Source: Saprospiraceae bacterium
Lineage (GTDB): Bacteria > Bacteroidota > Bacteroidia > Chitinophagales > Saprospiraceae
Assembly (NCBI GenBank): GCA_016714085.1
Contig: JADJNW010000001.1
Coordinates: 434,001-498,000, forward strand
Length of the DNA stretch: 64,000 nt
Direction of reading: 5' to 3'
Position numbers and translations under genes: made by a program. How positions within the stretch are numbered: position 1 is the first letter of the stretch; the number at the start of each line of letters is the position of its first letter. Shown here piece after piece: positions 43,660 to 53,421 of this stretch. A model generated the notes under the pieces. It saw nothing but the letters and a program-made list of their open reading frames with translations. It did no database searches and was not told the origin of the DNA.

Positions 43660-45024
43660 ATGAAAAAATTAATTTTACTTTTTGTAATAATTTTATTTAC
43701 AAGAATTTCTTTCGCTCAAAACGGGCAATGGACTGCTCTTTTCGACGGAAAAACCCTGAAAGGTTGGGTGCAGAAAGGCGGCAAAGCGGATTATAAAGTG
43801 GAAAACGGCGTGATTCTTGGCTCTTCCGTAGCGAATACGCCTAATTCGTTCCTTTGTACCGAAAAAGAATACGACGATTTTATTCTGGAATTGGAATTGT
43901 CGGTGGACGATCAAATGAATTCCGGGATTCAAATTCGTAGCCAAACCAAAGAAGGATTCAATAATGGCAATGTTTTTGGCTGGCAAATCGAGATCGATCC
44001 TTCCGCAAGAGCCTGGTCTGGAGGCATTTATGATGAAGCGCGACGCGGCTGGCTGTACATTCCAAATATCAATCCTGCCGGTCAAAAGGCATTCAAAACC
44101 AAAGAGCAGTGGAATAAATATCGCATCGAAGCCATTGGTAATACTTGCCGCACCTGGATCAACGGCGTTCCTGTTGCCTATTTGGTGGATACTTTGATGG
44201 AAAAAGGTTTTATTGCTTTACAGGTGCATTCGATTGGAAAGCCGGAAGATGTGGGTCGGAAAGTGCGCTGGCGCAATATTCGCATTCAAACGGGAAAGGC
44301 AATGAAATCAAGCCCTCCAGACGATTGCCCTGTGCAAAATATGGCATTGAATACCTTAACAGAACAAGAGAAAAAACAGGGATGGAAGCTTTTATTCAAT
44401 GGCAATGATCTGAGTGGTTGGCGCTCTGCGTTCAAAACCGACGCTCCTTCCGAAGGTTGGTCAGTGAATGATGGCATCTTGAAAATCCAAGGCTCAGATG
44501 GCTCAGAATCAAGGAGTTTTGGAGATATTGTAACAAATGAAAAATTTAAAGCTTTTGAATTTACATTTGAATTTAAGCTCACCGAAGGCGCTAATTCCGG
44601 GATTAAATATTTTGTGGATGAAAAATTTGATTCCAAAGGCGGCTCCGCCATTGGCTTGGAGTATCAATTGCTAGATGATGCGCGGCATCCCGATGCAAAA
44701 GAAGGCGTCGTGGGCAATCGTACCCTGGCGAGTTTGTATGATTTGATTCCTTCCACCAAGGTAGAAGCGCGGTTTCAGCGGAAAATTGGGGATTGGAATT
44801 ACGGACGAATCGTCGTACGCCCGGATAATGTGGTGCAGCATTGGCTGAATGGCTTCAAAGTAGTGGAATACGAGCGCGGTAGCAATATTTATAAAGCTTT
44901 GGTTGCCAGGAGTAAATACGCCGTGTGGGGCGATGGTTTTGGAATGTCGGAACAAGCACCGATTTTATTACAAGATCATGGGAATACGGTTTATTTTAAA
45001 AATTTGAAGATCAGGGAATTGTGA
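43660..45024 (+). CDS. Exported protein with two DUF1080 (3-keto-disaccharide hydrolase type) domains
   Basis: After a signal peptide (MKKLILLFVIILFTRISFAQ) come two DUF1080 domains in tandem. The first (about 22-215) has LFDGKTLKGWV and NSGIQIRSQ. The second (about 240-454) has LFNGNDLSGW, GANSGIKYFV and the closing APILLQDHGNTVYFKNLKIREL (shown here in part). The domain pair may act on or bind keto-sugars, and the neighbouring Tat-exported oxidoreductase supports that. The start at 43660 fits the signal peptide. The stop codon is followed by about three TATTGTGA octamers. Confidence 0.85.
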   Translation: MKKLILLFVIILFTRISFAQNGQWTALFDGKTLKGWVQKGGKADYKVENGVILGSSVANTPNSFLCTEKEYDDFILELELSVDDQMNSGIQIRSQTKEGFNNGNVFGWQIEIDPSARAWSGGIYDEARRGWLYIPNINPAGQKAFKTKEQWNKYRIEAIGNTCRTWINGVPVAYLVDTLMEKGFIALQVHSIGKPEDVGRKVRWRNIRIQTGKAMKSSPPDDCPVQNMALNTLTEQEKKQGWKLLFNGNDLSGWRSAFKTDAPSEGWSVNDGILKIQGSDGSESRSFGDIVTNEKFKAFEFTFEFKLTEGANSGIKYFVDEKFDSKGGSAIGLEYQLLDDARHPDAKEGVVGNRTLASLYDLIPSTKVEARFQRKIGDWNYGRIVVRPDNVVQHWLNGFKVVEYERGSNIYKALVARSKYAVWGDGFGMSEQAPILLQDHGNTVYFKNLKIREL

Positions 45025-45044
45025 TATTGTGATATTGTGATATT
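45019..45044 (+). repeat. TATTGTGA octamer repeat, second locus
   Basis: About three copies of the octamer overlap the stop of the double-DUF1080 gene. The same octamer forms a six-copy array at 17491-17538. The following 160 bp (to 45207) are AT-rich with no evident feature. Confidence 0.8.
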
Positions 45045-45207
45045 TTTTTTAATTCAAATTTACACACGATGAGTAATTACACTAAAATAAAATTGTAATT
45101 GCGTATTTTTATTTTAAATAAATATAAAATAAAAATATTACAAACTATTGATTGAATACTAGTTAATATATAAAGAATAAGAAACAAAATATCATAATAT
45201 CTCAGTA

Positions 45208-46005
45208 TCATAACTTCTGTTGTAAATAACTTTTGGGACGAACCCCTACAATTTGATAAAACATATTACTAAAAGTCGGAAAACTATTATATCCTACTTG
45301 ATAAGCCACTTCGTAAACACTCATTTTAGTCGTCGAAAGCAGTGCCAATGCGTGTATGATTCGCAGCGTTCTTAGATATTTAATATACGACATCCGCAAA
45401 TCGCTTTGAAACAGCCGTGCCAATGACCGCTCGCTCACCCCAAATTGCTGGGCAATTTCGCTCAAATGTAGCGGACTGGAAAGGTTTTCCAATAGATAAG
45501 CGGTTATTTTTTTCAAACGACTATCCTTGGCCATGGGTAGGCAAAACGGCAATTTATTCTTGCTTAATTCCGGGAGTATCGCTTTGATCGCCATTCCAAA
45601 CGTAAACCGATTTTCATCTTCCGGCAAGATCAAACCTTTCCAATCTTTGGTATAATCGATCATTTCCAGCAACAAATCATTGACCGGGTACACGCCTACT
45701 TGCTTGAAAAAATCAGGATCGCTCGACTTCGCCTGAAAATAAAGGGTTCGTAAGGTAGCCCCCGCTGTTGTAGGCTGAATGCCATGCCGGATGCCTTGAG
45801 GAATCCAGATATAATGGCGCGCTAACAGATACCAGGTTTTGTCTTCCGTTTGGACATAAGCAGTGCCACCTTCGATATAAATTAATTTGTCTGTATCATA
45901 AGAATCCATAGGCATTACACCCTCATCGGACGCTTGGGTTTCCACAGAAACAGGATGCGAGTGACGACTGAATTCAGTACTTGCTTGCTCACGAATTTGA
46001 TTCAT
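45208..46005 (-). CDS. AraC family transcriptional regulator
   Basis: The 265-residue regulator has an N-terminal cupin-like ligand domain (about 20-110, with WYLLARHYIWIPQGIRHGI) and a C-terminal AraC helix-turn-helix pair (about 170-265): LHLSEIAQQFGVSERSLARLF, then MSVYEVAYQVGYNSFPTFS and a terminal GVRPKSYLQ. Each motif is shown in part only. It is transcribed in the same direction as the haloperoxidase/SusCD block, 80 bp downstream of the haloperoxidase gene, so it may regulate that block. Its inducer is unknown. Confidence 0.85.
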   Translation of the reverse strand: MNQIREQASTEFSRHSHPVSVETQASDEGVMPMDSYDTDKLIYIEGGTAYVQTEDKTWYLLARHYIWIPQGIRHGIQPTTAGATLRTLYFQAKSSDPDFFKQVGVYPVNDLLLEMIDYTKDWKGLILPEDENRFTFGMAIKAILPELSKNKLPFCLPMAKDSRLKKITAYLLENLSSPLHLSEIAQQFGVSERSLARLFQSDLRMSYIKYLRTLRIIHALALLSTTKMSVYEVAYQVGYNSFPTFSNMFYQIVGVRPKSYLQQKL

Positions 46006-46085
46006 GATATGACTTTTATTTTTTTACTAGCTAATTACATTTTTTATTCACTTTATTTAGTTTTAAATGATGATAGGGCTAACGA

Positions 46086-47402
46086 TTAAAATTTTATTTT
46101 ATCGAATACCAGTTGACCGATTTTAATACCATGCCTATTGCCGGCATCACAATCCGAACGAAAATGGATACCGCCATACACCCTACTGTCAGATACCTCC
46201 AAAGCCGCCTGCCGGAATGAAGTAAACGATCGCACAGGAAGTCCATATTCTTCTTCTGATGTATCTGTATAAGCTTGATTATCACCGAATAAGCCTGTTA
46301 ATATTTCAGCAGAAGCTGCCGAGATAGTGCTATGCCCACTGGTGTACGCGGGGAATGGCGGCGTCTGAATATAAGGATGCCATTCTTTATCGATATGCGC
46401 TCTGATCAATGTTTCCGGGCGTATGCGCACAACGCGGTATTTTTCTTCCCAACAAGCAATGAAAGCTTCATAGAGCGCTACGGAAGTAAGTGCATAAGCT
46501 TTTAAAGAATTATAAAAATCTATATTTTCTTTTTTCAAAAACTGCTGGCAAATCGCCAACCAATGCCCACCAGGCGTCATTTTTTTATCCTGCAACATCA
46601 AATGCCCTTTTTGAGTGGACACAAAAGGATTGCAATCCCAGAAAATAGCAATATCCTCCTGCTCGTCGTTAATTGTTTTGCTTAAATCATAAACTTCCAA
46701 TAATTCTTTCCAGAAAGGGCTGTCAGGGTCTTCGCTATAAGGTATGGGCGCTTCGGCAGGAATCGCATTGGCAGAGTCCAGCACCATCGTTTTCATTTTG
46801 GGCCAATTCGGCTCCAAACCATCCTGATAATCGGGCGGCGTAGGCACCCAACGCCCCTTTATATCTGCGATCACCTCAAATCGCGGCATCCCCCTGGTTT
46901 CATTATAATTATCACTAGCCATTCGCTTCATGATCACTTCGGCAACTTTTTCTCCAAATGCTACCGAACGCTTGAAAACCTTATCCGAACAGCGTTCTTC
47001 AAGTTCTGCCAGTGTTTTTTGTTCAAAATCCTGGATTTCCTGTACCGAAAAGACCACTTTGGGCACTGTTGTACAAAATGCTTTGATCGCAGCCACCGTA
47101 AAATCATATTCTTCGCCATTTTCAGGGGCAATCATTTTTTCAAATCCATGCAATTGATCGGTAATAGATTTGGCGTCAGGTTGAACAAATTTTCCGGCCT
47201 CATACGCTGCTAACAAAGGATAGACATAGACTCGGCTGGCGACTGGCGGGCTAAAAATATCCACGACGATAATGTCGGTGAGCTTCTTTTGCGCAGCATG
47301 CAGATATTCAACATCGGATAGCGATGATTGCGGCGTCTCCGCCTTTCGACAGGCATTAAACAATACCATGCCGATAAGTAATAATCGGATAGTCAGTTTC
47401 AT
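46086..47402 (-). CDS. Vanadium-dependent haloperoxidase / PAP2 superfamily lipoprotein
   Basis: The 438-residue lipoprotein (lipobox VLFNACRK) has the vanadate-site pattern complete: K321-x6-R328-P, TSGH at 354-357 (PAYTSGHST), and SRxxxGxHFxxD with R407, H413 and D417. Such proteins oxidise halides or act as acid phosphatases; the sequence does not distinguish these. The start at 47402 was chosen because the signal peptide begins there. It follows the CRTAC1-like VCBS gene by 150 bp in the same direction and is part of the SusCD block. Confidence 0.82.
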   Translation of the reverse strand: MKLTIRLLLIGMVLFNACRKAETPQSSLSDVEYLHAAQKKLTDIIVVDIFSPPVASRVYVYPLLAAYEAGKFVQPDAKSITDQLHGFEKMIAPENGEEYDFTVAAIKAFCTTVPKVVFSVQEIQDFEQKTLAELEERCSDKVFKRSVAFGEKVAEVIMKRMASDNYNETRGMPRFEVIADIKGRWVPTPPDYQDGLEPNWPKMKTMVLDSANAIPAEAPIPYSEDPDSPFWKELLEVYDLSKTINDEQEDIAIFWDCNPFVSTQKGHLMLQDKKMTPGGHWLAICQQFLKKENIDFYNSLKAYALTSVALYEAFIACWEEKYRVVRIRPETLIRAHIDKEWHPYIQTPPFPAYTSGHSTISAASAEILTGLFGDNQAYTDTSEEEYGLPVRSFTSFRQAALEVSDSRVYGGIHFRSDCDAGNRHGIKIGQLVFDKIKF

Positions 47403-47553
47403 AACTAGTGCTTTCTGTCTGTAACTTTTCAGTTGAAACAAAAATGCATTTAATTAAAAATACATTTATAAAATACTGTCTTCATTGATTTTACGGGTAA
47501 CGTCGTTATTGCTGTCAAAAAAGTGATTTCTAAAATATCATTTGAAAATAATA

Positions 47554-50500
47554 TCATTCTTGATGCTTGCGATAAAAAGTACTTCCCCAGTAAAATTCAT
47601 CTACACGCTTTTGACCATTTTTTAAGGTGACCAAAGCTTTGGTCTCATTCGCATTCAATCGAACAGCTTTCGCAGCGGAATGCCTTGGTGCAAATACCTT
47701 CAATGCGCTCCGATTCTGGGTTGCGAGTATAATTTCCTTATCTTTCCCCAATACCAATCGCGTCAAAGCTCGGGCATCTTTCGGAACAAAAAAATGACTT
47801 TCGTTAATACCCAGGGATTTAAATTGATTTTTACCGCTATTTTTTAAAACCAATCCGTTGAAAGCGTCGGCGCGGCCTTGCAATAACTCCATGCCATAAT
47901 CATTGCCCACCATCAAAACATCGAGCAATCCATCCTGATCGACATCGTAAGGCAAAATGCCATAAACAGGCGCTATTTGGGCTTGGGTTGGTAAAGCACT
48001 CAATTTGAACTTACCATTGCCCAGATTTTCGATATAGCTGCTTTGCATCCAGTTGGTTTTCAGTATTTGCGCACCTTCCAGCTCTTGTTCTGTGAAAACT
48101 TCCGGCGCGGTAGCAGCGCCATACGCAGCATAATTCTGGAATTTGCGGCGAATCAGGATCAACTGCTTGAGCATATCGTCGCGGCTATGGTAGAAATATT
48201 CTTTCCTTTGCCCCAGCGAATCTTCCCAATAGCAAGAAATGAAAGGATCGTACAAGCCATTATTGTCAAAATCCTTGGCATATAAGCGTAGTGGCTCTTC
48301 TCCACTGCATTTGAAATAAGTGTTTTCACCAAAATTTCCGGCTATATAATCTATGTCACCATCATTATCAAAATCAGCGCCTGCAAGGCTTGTCCACCAA
48401 CCAAATTGATCGCCGATACCGGTTTGAGCCGTCACATTTTCAAATGTTTCACCGTTATTTTGCAAAAAAGTCAAAGGCATCCACTCGCCTGCCAGCATCA
48501 AATCGATTTTTCCATCATTATTAAAATCCGTCCAAAGCGCATCGCTGATCATGCCGATTTCGGAAAGCTCGGGACAAACTTGTGCCGTAACATCAGTAAA
48601 TACGGGTTTATCCTTGTTTTTGGAGTCATTTCGCAATAAAAAACTTTTGTCCGTTTTTGGAAAAGAACGCGGCAGCACACGTCCACCTACAAACAAATCC
48701 AGATCGCCATCGCCATCAAAATCAGCAGCATTTACCGCCTGACCGCAAGCGGTTTCTTTGGGTAGCGCATCTTGAACAATCGTAAAATTACCTTTGCCAT
48801 CGTTCACACACAATACATCCTGATAGAATCGAGCGCCTTTTTCGTACTGATAGCTGCCTCGCACAATGTAAAGATCGTTGTCGCCATCGCCATCCGCATC
48901 GAATAGCAAAATGCCTAAATCCTCTTCCCTTTTCAGCGAATCTGTTTTATAAGTAGCTTGTTTTTGAATAAATTTTCCATCCGAGGTTTGTAGCAGCCAC
49001 AAGCCATCCATTTTAGCGCTTCCGCCAATGTAGGCATCGTCTAATCCATCGCCATTTACATCGCCCACTGCAATGCCGGGACCATATTGCGAAAATTTAT
49101 GTGGTATAGTCTTTTGATAATCAAAATCAATAAAATCGGTTTCCTGGTGAATAAAATCTAAACCTAATGCAGCAGGATTCAAATTTTCAAGAAATGCATC
49201 ATCCGACCAGGACGCCATTGGTTGTACCGAGGCATCGCCGAGCTGCACTTCCATTATTTGATTAATGGGTAAATTATTGATTTTCAGAATCTTATCTTCG
49301 TAATAAATAATCACCGAATCCACTTTTTGCACAGCGCCCAAGCCAAAATGGAGGATGTTTTCGGAAGATGAAATATAGCCGCGGCCTGAGATCAGCTGCG
49401 CCGCCTGGGCTTTGCCATCAAAATAAGCGATTGCCTTTGCGCCAAATGCATCCGGATTTTCCGGTTCGCCGATAATTTTTAGCCGCAAGTAATTGGATGC
49501 AATTTTTTTGCCATCATTCAGCGTATTTTTAAATACAAAAGCCTGATCATCAATATTATTGAGCACCAAATCCAGGTCACCGTCGTTATCCAAATCGCCG
49601 GTAGCCGCGCCATTGCTAAAAGCGGGAATATCCACGCCCCACTGTTTTGAATAATTGGAGAAACGAAGATCGCCTTCATTTCTGAAGATAAACTTAGGCA
49701 CTTTGATTTGAGGAATTTGCGCCTGCAGATCGAGTGGCGGAATGAGATAACTCACATTGCTACGATATGCTCCAAAGTCGTGGTCGGTCACATCGCGCGG
49801 GAAACCGTTGGTAACAAAGATGTCGCGGTAGCCATCGTTATCAAAATCAGCGATTAAAGGCGTCCAACTCCATTCTGTCTCTTGCAAATTGCCCAAAAAC
49901 GCTACCTCACTGAAAACAGGCAAACCCGTGTTCGGATCAACGCCCTGGCTCACTTGCAAAGTATTGCGGGCATATTGGTGTTCGTAGCCGAAGGCTTCGT
50001 TATTGATATAAGTATTATAATTATTAGCGCTTAAAAATAATTTTTTGCGTTGATTATGATATGGAAGCATTTCGGTTGTAAATAAATCCATTTTACCGTC
50101 GTTATTTACATCGGCTATATCACTACCCATCGCAGAAGCGGCCTGGTGCTTGAAAATTGTTGCCACTTGATTAGAAAATCCTTGATGCTTCCCGGAAGAA
50201 TCTACACCATTATTAATATATATCAAATCATTACTTACATAATCATTGGCAACATAAATATCCTGCCAACCATCCTCATTAAAATCGGTGATAAGCGAGC
50301 TATGGCTGTAGCCGGATAATTTTATGCCTGTTTCGTCAGAAACATCTGTAAAAACGGGGTGTCCAGCCTGCTCATTCCAATCATTGCGATACAATCGGTC
50401 GCGGTTGGGCGAAGTGCCATCGATCACTTTGGGCTGGTATTGATTGGGATAGCGCGTATCCATTACGTTGACGCCGATAAAAAAGTCCAGGTCGCCATCA

Positions 50501-51087
50501 TTATCATAATCGAAAAACTGCGCTTGCGAAGAATGCGTCGTATCGGCGATGCCATACTCAGCAGCTAACTCTTTGAATTGGGGAATGCCATCGGCGTTAT
50601 TACCTTGATTGATGAAAAGCAGGTTTTTTCTTTTCTCAGGATTGGGATCAAAAGTATTGCAAATATAAATATCGGACTTACCGTCTCTGTTGATGTCCAA
50701 AATATTGATTCCTGATGACCATTGCCCAGGGTATTTTTGAGCATTGGCTTGTTGGGTAATATCTTCAAATTTGAGATTGCCTTTGTTAAGGTATAATTTG
50801 TTTTCTACCTGATTACCAGTGAAATATAAGTCTTGCAAGCCATCGCCATTCAAATCGCCAATCGCTACGCCACCGCCATTATAAATAAATTCCGTATTGA
50901 GAATATTCAAAGAATCATACTCTGTAATATCATTGTTAAATTCTATACCAGTTTGCTTACTATCGAGTAGTACAAAGAGCGTGGAATCTTTCTGACAACT
51001 CCAGGCCCCAATGAGCAAAAGCAATCCCAAGATCAAGCGCGTGAAATAGGACTTACGCTTGGTATGATTAATAACGATGCGATACAT
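47554..51087 (-). CDS. CRTAC1-like VCBS/FG-GAP repeat lipoprotein with UnbV (ASPIC) domain
   Basis: The 1177-residue lipoprotein (lipobox GAWSCQKD) has many FG-GAP/VCBS repeats with DxDxDGxxD-type calcium sites, for example GDLNGDGLQDLYF near 75, DFDNDGYRDIFVTN near 440 and DVNGDGLDDAYIGG near 690. A UnbV/ASPIC segment lies near 560-640 (GRGYISSSENILHFGLG). It is probably a beta-propeller on the cell surface. Homologues are usually found beside SusCD. The ATG at 51087 was preferred over the TTG at 51093. Its partner genes are SusD upstream (about 420 bp away) and the haloperoxidase downstream. Confidence 0.85.
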   Translation of the reverse strand: MYRIVINHTKRKSYFTRLILGLLLLIGAWSCQKDSTLFVLLDSKQTGIEFNNDITEYDSLNILNTEFIYNGGGVAIGDLNGDGLQDLYFTGNQVENKLYLNKGNLKFEDITQQANAQKYPGQWSSGINILDINRDGKSDIYICNTFDPNPEKRKNLLFINQGNNADGIPQFKELAAEYGIADTTHSSQAQFFDYDNDGDLDFFIGVNVMDTRYPNQYQPKVIDGTSPNRDRLYRNDWNEQAGHPVFTDVSDETGIKLSGYSHSSLITDFNEDGWQDIYVANDYVSNDLIYINNGVDSSGKHQGFSNQVATIFKHQAASAMGSDIADVNNDGKMDLFTTEMLPYHNQRKKLFLSANNYNTYINNEAFGYEHQYARNTLQVSQGVDPNTGLPVFSEVAFLGNLQETEWSWTPLIADFDNDGYRDIFVTNGFPRDVTDHDFGAYRSNVSYLIPPLDLQAQIPQIKVPKFIFRNEGDLRFSNYSKQWGVDIPAFSNGAATGDLDNDGDLDLVLNNIDDQAFVFKNTLNDGKKIASNYLRLKIIGEPENPDAFGAKAIAYFDGKAQAAQLISGRGYISSSENILHFGLGAVQKVDSVIIYYEDKILKINNLPINQIMEVQLGDASVQPMASWSDDAFLENLNPAALGLDFIHQETDFIDFDYQKTIPHKFSQYGPGIAVGDVNGDGLDDAYIGGSAKMDGLWLLQTSDGKFIQKQATYKTDSLKREEDLGILLFDADGDGDNDLYIVRGSYQYEKGARFYQDVLCVNDGKGNFTIVQDALPKETACGQAVNAADFDGDGDLDLFVGGRVLPRSFPKTDKSFLLRNDSKNKDKPVFTDVTAQVCPELSEIGMISDALWTDFNNDGKIDLMLAGEWMPLTFLQNNGETFENVTAQTGIGDQFGWWTSLAGADFDNDGDIDYIAGNFGENTYFKCSGEEPLRLYAKDFDNNGLYDPFISCYWEDSLGQRKEYFYHSRDDMLKQLILIRRKFQNYAAYGAATAPEVFTEQELEGAQILKTNWMQSSYIENLGNGKFKLSALPTQAQIAPVYGILPYDVDQDGLLDVLMVGNDYGMELLQGRADAFNGLVLKNSGKNQFKSLGINESHFFVPKDARALTRLVLGKDKEIILATQNRSALKVFAPRHSAAKAVRLNANETKALVTLKNGQKRVDEFYWGSTFYRKHQE

Positions 51088-51506
51088 TTTCAAAGCATTG
51101 TACGATTACAGCCTCAAGCCACTACAAATTATGCCTTGAAATTAAGAAAAATATTCGGTTGTTAGTGTCTATTTCACACCAATTATTTGCAGAAATGCCT
51201 TTTTTCAGCAGAATGACCGGAAAGAAAAGAAGGGCAAACAAAGAATTTTCAATCACATAAAACCACTTTGGATAGGGCTCAACCAGAGCAAAAAAATACC
51301 TCCATTACGGAATTTTGTATCAATGGCTTCTCTTTTTATGAGTTAAAGAAAATCCCCATCTGCCCTTTTGAGAAATCAAATTTAGAATAAAAAGAATGTA
51401 TGAAATTTTAAGCCGACGTTCGATCAGGATTCGTAATTGACAATTGATTATTGACAATTGCTTTAAAACAATCATCAATAATCAATCATCAATTTAATAT
51501 AAATAA
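51088..51506 (-). other. Intergenic region between susD and the CRTAC1-like gene
   Basis: About 420 bp without a gene. Near 51435-51495 there are repeated ATTGACAATTG and CAATCATCAAT words that can form a hairpin just after the susD stop. No TAnnTTTG box is clear upstream of the CRTAC1-like gene. Confidence 0.4.
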
Positions 51507-53249
51507 TTAATAGCCAGGATTTTGTTTCAAAACATCTGATCCTTGGATATCAATTTGAGTCTGTGGAATCGGCAAGAATTCTGTCTTACCGGCTGTGAAA
51601 CTTGCACCACCGAACATAGTAACCAGAATTTTAGCTTCATTTTGGAGATAAGCATCCAGAACTGAATCTGCAATACCCCATCTTACCAAATCAAAGAAGC
51701 GATGACCTTCGCCGGAAAGCTCCAGTTTACGCTCAAAGCGAAGTGCATTAGTAGCTACAGCCTTGTCCGTCCATGGCGTGTTGTACAAACCAATGACATA
51801 GTTGGCAGCATTTGATCCATCAGGATTCTTTACCCAAGTAGCTGGATTTGCTGCTCTTGCGCGTACCTGATTTACGTATGCCCGTGCTGTTTCCAGGCTA
51901 CCTGCTTCGATTTCAGCTTCAGCTGCCATCAATAATACATCTGCGAAGCGAATAATCGTATAGTTCATTGTAGCATAACCGCGCGTCCAGGAGCTACCAT
52001 CGGTTAAGGTATTTTCTTGTGATTTGTAGTAAACATACTTCTTATTGGAATAAGGACCAGCATACGGCTGTGCACGAATCCAAGCTTTGCCTGGGTGCGC
52101 AATCCAATCCAGATAAGGAATGCCGCGGCGACCTACCGAGTGATCCAGGCGTGGATCTACTGTGCCGGCATCTGGTGTAAATGCTTCGCTCGACTCGATT
52201 CCATAGTCATGCTTTAAAGCATTAGCAGCGCTATTGTAGCTACCATCCAATAATGGCAAGCCATTTGCGTCAACGCGGAAAGAGTTTGCCAGATCAAAGC
52301 TAGGTTGGAAGAAACCGCAGCAGTTACCTGGGCCATCAGGTCCTGTATTATAAGGATAGTTCAAATCATCGAACCAGTTGGCGTTATTTACACTACCTGT
52401 ATTCGTTGCAGATTGAACTGCAAACACAGATTCTTCGTGATTATCATTTGCCGCATTGTAAATTTGAGAATAGCTTGGTACTAAGCCATAAGCCTTGCCA
52501 TTTGTCGTTTTACCATTTGCAATTACGGTAGTGAAGAGCGCTCTGGCTTCTGCAAATTTCTTTTGGAACAAATAAGCCTTAGCCAAATAAGCACCTGCAG
52601 CCCACTTGTTTACACGACCTGCTGCGCCTTGCGTTTCAGGAAGATTATCGTAAGCAAATTTCAGATCCTCTTCAATCTTACCCCACACATCCGGCGAGTT
52701 AGGCACGGTCGGTATATCTGCAGCGAGTATTGTTTCATCAATATAAGGAATGCTATTGAAATGCTTTTTAAGGTCGAAGTAGAAATGACCTCTTAACAAA
52801 CGCGCTTCACCAGCAATGCGTTTTTGATCTTCGCTCGAAACATCTTTGGCTTGTGCCAAGAGATTTAATACGGCGTTGCAACGACTAATCCCTTCGTATC
52901 TACCTCTCCATAGTTCATTGATATCGCCATTAGTAGGGCTGGTCTCGTAGCGTTGAATTGGGTTGAGCGTAGAATAATCCCCAGGGTCAGTGCCTTTGTT
53001 AGCATCACCACCCAAAATACTACCCGTTGCCCAATGGTTAGGTGCTTCGAAGCGATTCCCAAATACCCCGTTCAGCGCAGCATAAGCACCAATCAATAAG
53101 CCCTCTACCCCTGCTTTATTAGCCAGCGTCGAGTTAGAAAGAGAGCCGGTAGGCTCTACATTCAGGAAATCCTCGTTACAGGAGACCGCCAGGACAGTAA
53201 TTGCCAGGATGGTCGTAAATAGTTTTTTAAAATTATTTGAAATTTTCAT
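51507..53249 (-). CDS. SusD/RagB family outer-membrane lipoprotein
   Basis: The 580-residue SusD-like glycan-binding lipoprotein has a signal peptide ending at ILAITVLAVSCNEDFL, where the lipobox cysteine is followed by NEDFLNVEPTG, the usual opening. TPR-like helices carry IRFADVLLMAAEAEIEAG near 455, and the C-terminus has RWGIADSVL and FLPIPQTQIDI typical of SusD. It forms a lid on the SusC-like transporter encoded 170 bp upstream. The glycan is not known; the GH31 enzyme nearby suggests alpha-linked glucose or xylose oligosaccharides. Confidence 0.93.
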   Translation of the reverse strand: MKISNNFKKLFTTILAITVLAVSCNEDFLNVEPTGSLSNSTLANKAGVEGLLIGAYAALNGVFGNRFEAPNHWATGSILGGDANKGTDPGDYSTLNPIQRYETSPTNGDINELWRGRYEGISRCNAVLNLLAQAKDVSSEDQKRIAGEARLLRGHFYFDLKKHFNSIPYIDETILAADIPTVPNSPDVWGKIEEDLKFAYDNLPETQGAAGRVNKWAAGAYLAKAYLFQKKFAEARALFTTVIANGKTTNGKAYGLVPSYSQIYNAANDNHEESVFAVQSATNTGSVNNANWFDDLNYPYNTGPDGPGNCCGFFQPSFDLANSFRVDANGLPLLDGSYNSAANALKHDYGIESSEAFTPDAGTVDPRLDHSVGRRGIPYLDWIAHPGKAWIRAQPYAGPYSNKKYVYYKSQENTLTDGSSWTRGYATMNYTIIRFADVLLMAAEAEIEAGSLETARAYVNQVRARAANPATWVKNPDGSNAANYVIGLYNTPWTDKAVATNALRFERKLELSGEGHRFFDLVRWGIADSVLDAYLQNEAKILVTMFGGASFTAGKTEFLPIPQTQIDIQGSDVLKQNPGY

Positions 53250-53421
53250 CTTAAATCTTATTTTAAAATTTAAAGATTAAAGGTCGAATTAGAATCAAAA
53301 ATAGTTAATTAGAATCTATTAATCAGCTTTTTACACTTTAATTGATTATCTATTCGACAAGTAATTCAGGTTTTTGTTGGAGGAACGACATTTCATTCTT
53401 CCGCTCCTCCAAGCATCAATA

